A DNA stretch of 64,000 bases from Kuafuiihalomonas sp039024635 (GTDB taxonomy: Bacteria; Myxococcota; Kuafuiibacteriia; Kuafuiibacteriales; Kuafuiibacteriaceae), in contig JBCCQA010000020.1 in assembly GCA_039024635.1 (NCBI GenBank), positions 44,619 through 108,618 of the forward strand. Reading direction: 5' to 3'. Every line of letters begins with the position of its first letter. The stretch's first letter is position 1. Shown one piece after another: positions 52,761 through 60,554 of this stretch. The position numbers were made by a program, and so were the translations under genes. A model generated the notes under the pieces. That model saw only the letters and a program-made list of their open reading frames with translations, ran no database searches and was not told where the DNA came from.

Positions 52761-54197
52761 ATGGACGTAAAAGCGACCCTCGTGCCCGCGCTGTACCTGC
52801 TGTCGGCCATCCTTTTCATCAACGGTCTGAAGCAGATGACGCGGGTGAAGACCGCGGCCAACGGTAACCTCCTCGCGGCGGCGGCCATGCTCGTGGCGGT
52901 GATCTCGACCCTGCTCGACCTCGGCAGCATCGACTACCGCTGGATCCTGGGCGGCCTCGTCGTCGGCGGCCTCATTGGTGGGATCGCCGCAGTGAGGGTG
53001 GAGATGACCTCGATGCCCGAGATGGTGGCTCTCTTCAACGGCTTCGGCGGCGCTGCCTCGGTCCTGGTGGCGCTGTCCGTCTTCTGGGGCGACGTGGTCG
53101 AGACCCAGGCCGGCGGTACGCCCTGGTCGGTGCTGGGCGGCGTGCCGGCGGTGACGGTCTGCTTGTCGGTCTTCATTGGTGCCATTACCCTGACCGGAAG
53201 CATCATCGCCTTTCTCAAACTGCAGGGGAAACTGAAGAAGGGCGCCCCCATTCTCTTCCCCGGGCACCACGCCATGAACGCCCTCCTCATCTTGGGCTCC
53301 TTGGGCGTGTGTGTTTGGTTCGTCGGTTTCGGTTCCGGGGAACAGGCGGTGATCGCAGGGCTGGTCCTGACCGGTATCTCCCTCTTCCTCGGCATCATGT
53401 TGGTGCTGCCCATCGGCGGCGCGGACATGCCGGTCGTGGTGTCGCTCCTGAACTCCTACTCGGGCATGGCGGCGTCGGCCGCCGGCTTCGTCATTGGCAA
53501 CCCGCTCCTCATCATCGCCGGCGCCATGGTGGGCTCGGCCGGACTCATCCTGACCCAGATCATGTGCGTGGCCATGAATCGCTCCCTGATGAACGTGCTC
53601 CTGGGGGGCTTCGGCATGGACGAAGCCTCGGCCGGAGACAATTCGGAGTATACCAACGTGAAGTCCACCTCCCCTGAGGAGGCGGCCATGGTGCTCGAGA
53701 CCGCAGAGTCGGTCATCGTGGTGCCGGGCTACGGCCTCGCCGTCGCCCAGGCCCAGCACACCGTCCGGGAGCTCGCGAGCATTCTGGAAGAGCGGGGGAC
53801 TCAGGTTCGCTACGCCATCCATCCCGTGGCCGGACGGATGCCCGGCCACATGAACGTGCTGCTGGCCGAGGCCGACGTGCCCTACGACCAGCTGGTGGAG
53901 ATGGACGAGATCAACGGCGACTTCAAAAATACGGACGTGACGATCATCGTCGGTGCCAATGATGTCGTGAACCCGGCTGCCCTCGACGAAAAGACCAGCC
54001 CCATCTACGGGATGCCCATCCTCAACGTGCACGAGTCCCGAACGGTCTTCGTGATCAAGCGCTCCTTGAGCCCCGGTTACGCCGGCATCAAGAACCGCCT
54101 CTTCGAGATGGACAACAACATGATGATCTTCGGCGACGCCAAGAAGATCCTGCAGGGCCTGGTCAACGAATCCAAGGAGCTCAGCAAAGCTGCGTAG
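52761..54197 (+). CDS. pntB: NAD(P) transhydrogenase subunit beta
   Basis: A 478-residue membrane subunit: nine or so helices (proton channel part) and a C-terminal NADP(H)-binding domain with VVPGYGLAVAQAQHTVREL (about 325) and GANDVVNPAALDEKTSPIYGMP. The complex couples proton influx to NADPH formation. Separated from pntAB by two bases. A REP-like element follows its stop immediately. Confidence 0.93.
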   Translation: MDVKATLVPALYLLSAILFINGLKQMTRVKTAANGNLLAAAAMLVAVISTLLDLGSIDYRWILGGLVVGGLIGGIAAVRVEMTSMPEMVALFNGFGGAASVLVALSVFWGDVVETQAGGTPWSVLGGVPAVTVCLSVFIGAITLTGSIIAFLKLQGKLKKGAPILFPGHHAMNALLILGSLGVCVWFVGFGSGEQAVIAGLVLTGISLFLGIMLVLPIGGADMPVVVSLLNSYSGMAASAAGFVIGNPLLIIAGAMVGSAGLILTQIMCVAMNRSLMNVLLGGFGMDEASAGDNSEYTNVKSTSPEEAAMVLETAESVIVVPGYGLAVAQAQHTVRELASILEERGTQVRYAIHPVAGRMPGHMNVLLAEADVPYDQLVEMDEINGDFKNTDVTIIVGANDVVNPAALDEKTSPIYGMPILNVHESRTVFVIKRSLSPGYAGIKNRLFEMDNNMMIFGDAKKILQGLVNESKELSKAA

Positions 54198-54334
54198 TCT
54201 TGGGGGCCCGGTCGCGGCGGAGCCGCGCCCACCCCTCTGCGTTCGCTTCGCTCACTGCGTGCGACTCCGACCGCTGCGCGGTCTCCGCTGCTTTGCGAAC
54301 TTGGGGGCCCTGCTCGGGGGCCTGGTGTACCGAG
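54198..54334. repeat. REP-like two-hairpin element after pntB
   Basis: Begins within three bases of the pntB TAG with CTTGGGGGCCC, then a hairpin (GGTCGCGGC 54210-54218, loop GGA, GCCGCGCCC 54222-54230; eight of nine pairs), the linker ACCCCTCTGCGTTCGCTTCG, a second hairpin (GACCGC TGC GCGGTC, 54269-54283), the linker TTGCGAACTTGGGGGCCC and a truncated third start. Same architecture as the array after dps but with different hairpin arms. Between convergent pntB and DUF362 genes; the rest of 54198-54345 has no coding sequence. Confidence 0.75.
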
Positions 54335-54345
54335 AAAGAGCTACG

Positions 54346-55845
54346 TCATCCGGCCTTCAGCGCTGGCTGGGGGGCGGCGGCGCCGCGTTCGGCTGGGCCG
54401 GACTCGTTGTACCGTTCGCCTGTGAGTCGGCGGATGAAGGTCCGGGTCCGCTGGGACAGGTAGCAGCTCGTGAAACTCAACGAGAGTTTGGGGTCCAAGT
54501 AGGGATTCTTTAGACCGCCCAGGCTGACCAGGGTCAGGATCTGTTCGGCAACGCTGACCGGACAGCCGGGGATGCGGATGACGTCCTCCTTCCGGTTCAT
54601 GAACATGTTCCTCCCGACCTTGAGCATCTTGGCGAAAATGTCTTCATACCTGGCATCCAGGGGCTCGAGGGTCGAGCGGTCTTTGTAGAGGCTGTCGAGC
54701 TTCACGAGCTGTTCACCAATTTGGCCTTCGTACTGGGTGCAGTCGCCGATGAAGACCACCTTTTCGCCGGGCTGGGCATCGATGGGACCTTCATGGTGGC
54801 CGAAGACGATGTGCACGGGCGGGAGCTTCTCATCGGTCTTCTCGTCGAAGAGGCGCACGATCTCGATCGCCTCCTCCATGGCGCCGGGGCATCCGCCCCA
54901 GCAATAGACCTTCTCGGTCCCGGGTGGACGACCGCCGTAGGCCCGGATGTTGGTGCCCTCGAAGTAGTCTTCGACCCGAATGAGGCCGACCTCGAAGCCC
55001 TCGGCCCGCAGCTGGGCCTGCTCTAGGTTCAGGTCTCCTACTATGTCGATGTCGTCGAGCTTGGTCGGACCGAAGCCTCGCTCGTGGGCGAGGCGGATGT
55101 GATCCACCTCCATGGGGTCGACACCGATGATGTGGCAGCACACGGCGTCGAATGCGACTTGGTTGTTGCCCATAATGACCAGGTTCAGATCGAAGGGGAC
55201 CGGCGTGAGCATTCGGCCCTCTCCGGCCACGATGGCATCGGCGGCGATGAACTGGGGCTGCACGATGTACTGAAGGTCGGCGACCTTTTCATCCAAGAGG
55301 TGGTCGTGGTCGATCAGCCGGTGACGGTCGTCCTGGATCCCGATGTAGTTCTTCATGCTGAAGGTCACCGTGGTCCAGGGGTGCGCTTTGAACTTGGGGC
55401 AGTTGACGAAGAAGTCGGCGCGAGCGACTGGCTTCGGAGTGAACAAGCGGTCGCGTAAGCGGTCGCGATGGGTGAGGGGGATTTCGACCTGGGGCTCCTC
55501 GTCGAAGTGATAGAGCTTGGCCCCGTTTCGCTTGGCGACGGAATAGTAGCCTCCGTGCTTGTACGCGTAACGGGTCGGTACGGTGATGCCGCATCGCTCC
55601 CCCACCGCGAGCTCGCTCATGTCGCCTTGGTCCCGTTCTCGAAGCGCCTGCAGAACGCCTTCGGCGAACTCGGGTCGGGTGAATGCGTTCTCGAACATCG
55701 GGCCCGTCGTGACGAGGTTGGGCTTGACCAGGGTTCGGCCGAACGGCCGCAGCTTCAGGGTGGCGAGCCCCTCGGCGACGAGGCGGCGAATCACCGGCGT
55801 GTGGTACGCATCGCAGTGGCGGAGGATGACGGTGGGCCGCATCAC
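54346..55845 (-). CDS. DUF362 domain protein
   Basis: A 499-residue protein of the DUF362 family: VKPNLVTTGP near residue 40, AVGERCGITVPTRYAYKHGGY, ADFFVNCPKFKAHPWTTVTFSMKNYIG and AADAIVAGEGRM and later NNQVAFDAVCCHIIGVDP. Some members carry ferredoxin-type 4Fe-4S domains, but this one shows no CxxCxxCxxxC cluster. No reaction is established. It is transcribed convergent to pntB and divergent from dps (111 bases, with the PerR-like box). Confidence 0.85.
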   Translation of the reverse strand: MMRPTVILRHCDAYHTPVIRRLVAEGLATLKLRPFGRTLVKPNLVTTGPMFENAFTRPEFAEGVLQALRERDQGDMSELAVGERCGITVPTRYAYKHGGYYSVAKRNGAKLYHFDEEPQVEIPLTHRDRLRDRLFTPKPVARADFFVNCPKFKAHPWTTVTFSMKNYIGIQDDRHRLIDHDHLLDEKVADLQYIVQPQFIAADAIVAGEGRMLTPVPFDLNLVIMGNNQVAFDAVCCHIIGVDPMEVDHIRLAHERGFGPTKLDDIDIVGDLNLEQAQLRAEGFEVGLIRVEDYFEGTNIRAYGGRPPGTEKVYCWGGCPGAMEEAIEIVRLFDEKTDEKLPPVHIVFGHHEGPIDAQPGEKVVFIGDCTQYEGQIGEQLVKLDSLYKDRSTLEPLDARYEDIFAKMLKVGRNMFMNRKEDVIRIPGCPVSVAEQILTLVSLGGLKNPYLDPKLSLSFTSCYLSQRTRTFIRRLTGERYNESGPAERGAAAPQPALKAG

Positions 55846-55934
55846 ATGCAGGGTACCATCGGGCGCGTGGAATGCTCCCCATGGATTGAGAGGCGTAGCC
55901 TATCCTTCTGCGATGGCTTGACATTTCGCCATAT

Positions 55935-55949
55935 TTAGACTCATTCTAA
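55935..55949. promoter_or_regulatory. PerR/Fur-type box before dps
   Basis: TTAGACTCATTCTAA is a 7-1-7 inverted repeat (six of seven pairs) eight bases upstream of the dps ATG. It resembles the PerR box TTATAATNATTATAA pattern. A Fur-family peroxide sensor would repress dps here; this is inferred from the match and from the gene's function. Confidence 0.6.
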
Positions 55950-55956
55950 CTCAGCC

Positions 55957-56445
55957 ATGAGCAAGTTGAACAAGACAAAAAACAACGACCTACCCGAGCA
56001 CACGCGCGAGGCCATGGTGGACCTTCTCAACGCTCGCCTCGCCGACACGATGGACCTCTTCAACCAGACCAAGCAGGCCCACTGGAACATCAAGGGGCCG
56101 AGCTTCATCGCCCTCCATGAGCTTCTGGACTCGGTGGCCGAGCACTTCGAGGAGTACAGCGACACCATCGCGGAGCGCTGCGTGATCCTCGGAGGCGTGG
56201 CCCAGGGTACGACCCAGAGCATCGGCAAGAACACCAGCATCGCCGAGTTCCCTGCCGATCTGCAGGCCCAGAACCCGGTCATCGATACCCTGTCCACGCA
56301 CGTCGCCGACTACGGCGCCAAGCTTCGCAAGGCCATCAACGCCGCCGACGAAGCCGGCGACAAGGACACCGCCGACCTATTCACCGAGGTCTCTAGAGTG
56401 ATCGACAAGGACCTGTGGTTCCTGGAGGCCCACCTCTACGGCTGA
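55957..56445 (+). CDS. dps: Dps family DNA-protecting ferritin
   Basis: A 162-residue Dps/miniferritin that stores iron by oxidising Fe(II) with hydrogen peroxide. The ferroxidase site ligands are in QAHWNIKGPSFIALHELLD (His, His, Asp) and EHFEEYSDTIAERC (Glu). The N-terminal Lys/Asn-rich tail may contact DNA. The PerR-like box overlaps its promoter. A tandem repeat array starts four bases after its stop. Confidence 0.93.
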   Translation: MSKLNKTKNNDLPEHTREAMVDLLNARLADTMDLFNQTKQAHWNIKGPSFIALHELLDSVAEHFEEYSDTIAERCVILGGVAQGTTQSIGKNTSIAEFPADLQAQNPVIDTLSTHVADYGAKLRKAINAADEAGDKDTADLFTEVSRVIDKDLWFLEAHLYG

Positions 56446-56449
56446 AACG

Positions 56450-56906
56450 TACTTGGGGCCCGGCTCGGGCTGGGCCCGAGCCACCCCTCTGCGTTCGCTT
56501 CGCTCACTGCGCGCCTACGGCAGCTCTACGCGCTGCCTCCGTCTTGCGAACTTGGGGGCCCGGCTCGGGCGGGGTCCGAGCCACCCTGCTACGTTCGCTC
56601 CGCAGAGCTCGTGCTTCGCCCGACTCTGCTCTACTCACTGCGCCTTCGTTCCGGCCTCTACGCGGCCTCCACTTCGTTGCGAACTTGGGGGCCCGGCTCG
56701 GGCGGGGCCCGAGCCACCCCTCTGCGTTCGCTTCGCTCACTGCGCGCCTCCGGCAGCTCTACGCGCTGCCTCCGTCTTGCGAACTTGGGGGCCCGGCTCG
56801 GGCGGGGCCCGAGCCACCCTGCTACGTTCGCTCCGCAGAGCTCGTGCTTCGCCCGACTCTGCTCTACTCACTGCGCGCCTACGGCAGCTCTACGCGCTGC
56901 CTCGCG
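56450..56906. repeat. Tandem array of REP-like two-hairpin units after dps
   Basis: Four units in A-B-A-B order with a period of 232-233 bases per pair. Each opens with CTTGGGGGCCCGG and a GGCTCGGGC/GCCCGAGCC hairpin with a three-base loop (unit starts near 56451, 56549, 56682, 56782). A units continue CCACCCCTCTGCGTTCGCTT and a GGCAGC/GCTGCC hairpin; B units continue CCACCCTGCTACGTTCGCTC with a GCAGAG/CTCTGC hairpin. Linkers are near-identical, so duplication is recent. Unit 4 ends with an A-type tail. No coding sequence is supported in 56446-56916 although several frames are open. Confidence 0.85.
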
Positions 56907-56916
56907 GGCCCATCCA

Positions 56917-57846
56917 TCACAGCCGGTGGCGGTCGCCGGAGCGAGCGATGGACATCCCGCTCGCGACGACGGAGCGAGCTGCGGGGCCCTCGGGGTCGAG
57001 GGCGGGGTTGGTGTGGTTGAGATGGATGAACCTGATCTTCCGCCGCTCCTTCTCGTCGAGACTGCCGAATCGCTTCAAAGACTCGGTGATGAAGGGGTGG
57101 GGGATCTCGGCCATCGAACGATGGGGGAGCTCACCCTCTGCGAAGAAGGTTCCGTCCAGCAGGGCGACGTCGACGGAGCGGATGACGGCCTCGATCGGCG
57201 GTCGTTCCCCCCAACGACTCCATTTGTCGACGTCGGGAATGAAAGCGAGCCCGCGGTGTGGACCGCGCACGATGAACCCTACCGTTTCCGAGAACTCGTC
57301 GCGGTGGGGGACGAGCAGCGGCGTCACCGACAGGTCTTCTCGGAGCTCGACTGGAACCCCGGGCTTCATCGTCCGCAGGCTAACCTGCTCGAGCTCGACG
57401 AGCTGGCTCCAGGGACCGTTGCTGCGCAGGAAGGCCGACATCCGGGGCATGACGTACAGGGGGAGGGACCGGGTGGACATGGCCTCGCGCCCCAAGTGGA
57501 TTAGCCCGCTGTAGTGCCCCATGTGGGCGTGGGTCAAAAAGAGGCCGTCGAGCGGCCGGCCTTCGGATCCTGATGTGGAAGCCGGCCCGGTGGCCTCGTC
57601 CAAACGATGAAGCTGCTCCGGGAACGCGGGGGTCGCTTCGATCATCCATCGCTTGCCGCAGCGGGGGTCGACGATGGCTATGCTTGCGGGGAGCGCTCGG
57701 CGCTGTGGCCGCCAGCGCTCTGGATCTCGGACGCCGGCCTGGGGCGCGCCCGCGTCCTGGGCGATGCCGAGCACGATTACGTAGGGCACGTTCAAGGACG
57801 AAGGCAGCTCGGCCGGGAGCCAGGCGCACAGCAGAAGTTCGAGCAT
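56917..57846 (-). CDS. PqqB-like MBL-fold hydrolase, exported
   Basis: A 309-residue protein with signal-like N-terminus (LELLLCAWLPAELPSS) and a metallo-beta-lactamase fold of the PqqB type. LGIAQDAGAPQAGV (about residue 30), THAHMGHYSG (metal-binding, about 105), FIPDVDKW and NHTNPAL toward the end. The usual HxHxDH reads HAHMGH, so the second Asp is replaced; the metal site may be altered, as in other PqqB-like proteins. Exported, so not the usual cytoplasmic PQQ step. It follows a small lipoprotein gene by 47 bases. Confidence 0.78.
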   Translation of the reverse strand: MLELLLCAWLPAELPSSLNVPYVIVLGIAQDAGAPQAGVRDPERWRPQRRALPASIAIVDPRCGKRWMIEATPAFPEQLHRLDEATGPASTSGSEGRPLDGLFLTHAHMGHYSGLIHLGREAMSTRSLPLYVMPRMSAFLRSNGPWSQLVELEQVSLRTMKPGVPVELREDLSVTPLLVPHRDEFSETVGFIVRGPHRGLAFIPDVDKWSRWGERPPIEAVIRSVDVALLDGTFFAEGELPHRSMAEIPHPFITESLKRFGSLDEKERRKIRFIHLNHTNPALDPEGPAARSVVASGMSIARSGDRHRL

Positions 57847-57893
57847 GGTTCCCGAGTCGCCCGATCGGGCGTGGGGCAGCAAGGGACAGAGAC

Positions 57894-58019
57894 TCAGTCT
57901 CCGTCCTCTTCACAGTCCATGGACAGGCTCCCGTGATGGGACCGGATTGATGCAGTTGGCGCCGGGGTTGTTGCGCAGCCGCTAAGAAACGCGATGAGGC
58001 AGGTCAGGGCAAGCCGCAT
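57894..58019 (-). CDS. 41-residue lipoprotein
   Basis: A tiny lipoprotein, MRLALTCLIAFLSGC followed by a Thr/Pro/Ala segment and an acidic end (DCEEDGD). The lipobox LSGC is clear, so the mature 27-residue peptide should be lipid-anchored. It sits 47 bases ahead of the PqqB-like gene and points the same way, so it is probably the first gene of that unit. Function unknown; lysis-protein-like and LppX-like small lipoproteins exist but none matches clearly. Confidence 0.55.
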   Translation of the reverse strand: MRLALTCLIAFLSGCATTPAPTASIRSHHGSLSMDCEEDGD

Positions 58020-58079
58020 GCGAGATGGCTTAACGCGACTATTCTCGACGGGCGAATAGATGACGGACGGAAGACGCCC

Positions 58080-59738
58080 TCAGGTGTCGAAGCCGATGCG
58101 CTTCGTGCGCGGACCCTCCTGCTTCAGGGTACCCTCCATCTGGGCGAACTGCGCGCTCGCCTCGGGGGTGACCGAAGCCCGCGTCTCTTCTAAGGCCCGC
58201 TCGAAGGTGGTCAATGGGACCTCGTGGGCGTTCAGGCTCCGTTTCAACGCCAGGAGTCCGGCCCGTCGGACCAGGTCTTCGAGGTCGGCGCCCGTGTAGC
58301 CTTCGGTTCGTTGGGCCAGGCCAGCACGTCGACGTCGGGGGACAGCGGCATCTTCTCGGTGTGGATCTTCAGGATGTGCAGGCGGGCGGCCTCGTCGGGG
58401 ACGGGAACGTAGATGAGCTCGTCAAAGCGGCCCGGGCGCAGGAGCGCCCGGTCGAGAAGGGTAGGCTGGTTGGTGGCACCGATGACCACGACCCCCTGGA
58501 GCTCCTCCAGGCCGTCCAACTCCGCCAGGATCGTGTTCACGACCCGTTCCGTCACCGCCGGTTCACCGATGCTTCCGCCCCGAGCTGGGGCAAGGGCATC
58601 AACCTCGTCGATGAAGATGACGGTGGGGGCGACCTGACGAGCCCGCTCGAACAGACGAGCGACCTGCTTCTCCGACTCTCCGTACCACTTGCTCAACCGA
58701 TCGCTGGAGCGGGTCGAGATGAAGTTGGCCTCGGCCTCCTTGGCTACCGCTTTGGCCAAGAGGGTCTTGCCGGTGCCCGGAGGGCCGTAGAGCAGGAAGC
58801 CTCGAGCCGGGCGAACGCCCATGCGGCTGAAGGCTTCGGGGTGCTTGAGCGGAAGCTCGATGCCCTCCCGAAGCTGCGCCTTCGTCTTCTCCAATCCCCG
58901 ATATCGGACCAGCTCAGACTCGGGCTCTCGATCATGATCTCTCGAAGCGCGCTGGGCTGAACGCGCTTCGAGCCCCGACGGAAGTCCTCGCCCGTCACGA
59001 AGAGGCCTTAAAGGACCTCGGCCGGAATCTCCTCGGCGTCTAGGTCGATCTCCGGGAGCTTGCGGCGCAGCGCCTCGAGCGCGGCTTCCCGGGCCATGGC
59101 CCCCAGGTCGGCGCCTACGAAGCCGAAGGTTCGACGGGCCATCTCCTCCGGATCGACGCCTTCCCCCAGAGGCATGCCCCGGGTGTGGATCTCTAGGATC
59201 TCCGGGCGTCCCAGGGTGTCGGGCACGCCGATGGTGAGCTCTCGATCGAATCGACCGGGCCGACGCAGGGCCTCGTCCAGCGAGTCACGTCGGTTGGTGG
59301 CGCCGATGACGATGACGTTTTGCCGGGGATTGAGCCGTACACGGAGGTCGACGCGACGTCGCCGGCCGTGAAGGGGCGACCGACGAAGGTCCGCTTCAGG
59401 GCGTCGCCGGAGCCACGCAGGTGGACTTGTTCTTGGGCTGGGCCGAAGACCACTCGGCGTGCATCCTTGGGTTGAAGCGGGCGAAGGAGGACCTTGTCGG
59501 CCATGCCTACCCCTGCGTTGTGTCGAATCAGACCGTCCAAGCGGATGATGTCCAGGCCCGAGTCCTGCTCATACGGGGGGACAGCGATAGCGCCGGTCGG
59601 CCGCTTGCCTTCGATCTGAACCAGCTCGCCCCCGCGCAAGCCGAGTTGCTCCAGGGCGCTCTGGCTGATGCGCGCCACGCCCTTGCCGACGTCCTGGTTG
59701 ACGGCCCCGGCGACCTGAAGCTGCACCGCCTCGCCCAT
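58080..59738 (-). pseudogene. Decayed CDC48/VAT-type AAA+ ATPase
   Basis: Starting at ATG 59738 the CDC48 N-domain is readable (LQVAGAVNQDVGKGVARISQ, later AGVGMADKVLLRPLQPKDA). It breaks near 59345; from there, in another frame, only the last part of D1 remains (RQNVIVIGATNRRDSLDEAL), lacking the D1 P-loop and Walker B. An in-frame TAA (59008) interrupts the D1-D2 joint, a lost G in a G-run near 58890 shifts the frame into D2, whose Walker A (GPPGTGKT) and Walker B (VIFIDEVDAL) are intact, and another one-base loss near 58320 shifts the C-terminus (RTEGYTGADLEDLVRRAGLL). Deletion, stop and two frameshifts together mean no active protein. Confidence 0.8.
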
Positions 59739-59788
59739 GCTGACTGGTCTCGGGCCCCCCTCCCGGTGTCAAACCACCGGCGCTCACG

Positions 59789-59887
59789 CATCCTTTACGG
59801 GGTAGGACAGCGAATACGGGCGCGGACGACGATGGATCTTCGCGGTCCAGATTTTGTCCGGGTCGAGTTGTCGAATCATCCTTTACG
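59789..59887. repeat. Two copies of an 11-base direct repeat
   Basis: CATCCTTTACG occurs at 59789-59799 and 59877-59887, 88 bases apart start to start, in the gap (59739-59916) between the CDC48 remnant and an unknown gene. It could be a paired regulator site for the downstream gene; it may also be chance. No other feature is seen in this gap. Confidence 0.3.
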
Positions 59888-59916
59888 TCGCCGCGGTCCG
59901 CCCCCAGGATGCGGAT

Positions 59917-60513
59917 ATGGGCGGTTTCCGCATTGATTGGGCCCCGGTTGAGGGCAGAGACTGGACGGAAAGAGCGGATCGATTGACCGGTCAACTCTTG
60001 GTGCCGGCGCCGGAGTATGGGCTGTACTCGGTCTTTCTGAGCCAGCTTTGGTCCATGTCCAGGGCCTTGGACAAGGCCTTGAATGGCCACGATCTGTCCC
60101 TTCTTCGGAAGGGCAGCGACAGTCGCTTCAGCGATCGACTGGAGACGGAGCTCAAGAGCATCGGCGGAGGTCCATCCCCGCTCATGTCGGCTACGCGGGC
60201 CATTACGGACCGTATCGCCCAGGTCGAGAAGGAGGAGCCGCTGCTCCTGCTCGCCCACGATTTTGCTCGTGCCTCTCGGGACCCCAACGGAGTGGGGGCC
60301 ACGGGACAGCTGGCCCGACTGATCTTGGATCGAAGAGAAGGCGAAGGACGGGTGGGCTATCTCCCCGACCCCTTCGAGCCTTTCTTCGACGCCTTGGAGC
60401 GCATCGACCTCCCGCCTCTGCTTCGTCGACGGCTCCGTGAGGAAGGCGTTCGCGCCCAAGGCCTCAACCTCCGCTTCGTTCGGGAAGTGCACCAGACCTA
60501 CGTCGCCCAGTAA
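59917..60513 (+). CDS. Unknown all-alpha protein, weakly heme-oxygenase-like
   Basis: A 198-residue soluble, helical protein. ATG 59917 is used because upstream residues look non-coding. The segment PLLLLAHDFARASRDPNGVGATGQLARLIL recalls the late helix of bacterial heme oxygenases (HAYxRYLGDLSGGQ), and the size matches, but the proximal His near residue 20 is missing (the N-terminal helix reads WTERADRLTGQLLVPAPEYG), so activity is doubtful. It may be an HO-fold protein with another role. Followed by the peptide transporter gene after 41 bases. Confidence 0.4.
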   Translation: MGGFRIDWAPVEGRDWTERADRLTGQLLVPAPEYGLYSVFLSQLWSMSRALDKALNGHDLSLLRKGSDSRFSDRLETELKSIGGGPSPLMSATRAITDRIAQVEKEEPLLLLAHDFARASRDPNGVGATGQLARLILDRREGEGRVGYLPDPFEPFFDALERIDLPPLLRRRLREEGVRAQGLNLRFVREVHQTYVAQ

Positions 60514-60554
60514 GCGTATCCCCCCCATTAAGCCAGCTCACACGAACCGGTCCG

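Noticed and set aside
52521..54032. His-rich minus-strand open frame opposite pntAB-pntB
   Set aside because: pntAB and pntB are clear membrane proteins on the plus strand; the His/Asp-rich product is a shadow of the complementary bases.
54198..54345. Possible rho-independent terminator for pntB
   Set aside because: The hairpin is strong but no U-run follows, and the same hairpin family occurs in a tandem array, so the repeat explanation fits better.
56450..57010. Long open frames translating to Leu/Arg/Pro-rich proteins across the repeat array
   Set aside because: They repeat with the array, appear in several frames at once and have no signal, domain or ribosome site; they are a by-product of the repeats.
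59917..60513. Calling this gene a heme oxygenase
   Set aside because: A late-helix resemblance exists, but the heme-binding His near the N-terminus is missing, so I left it as unknown.
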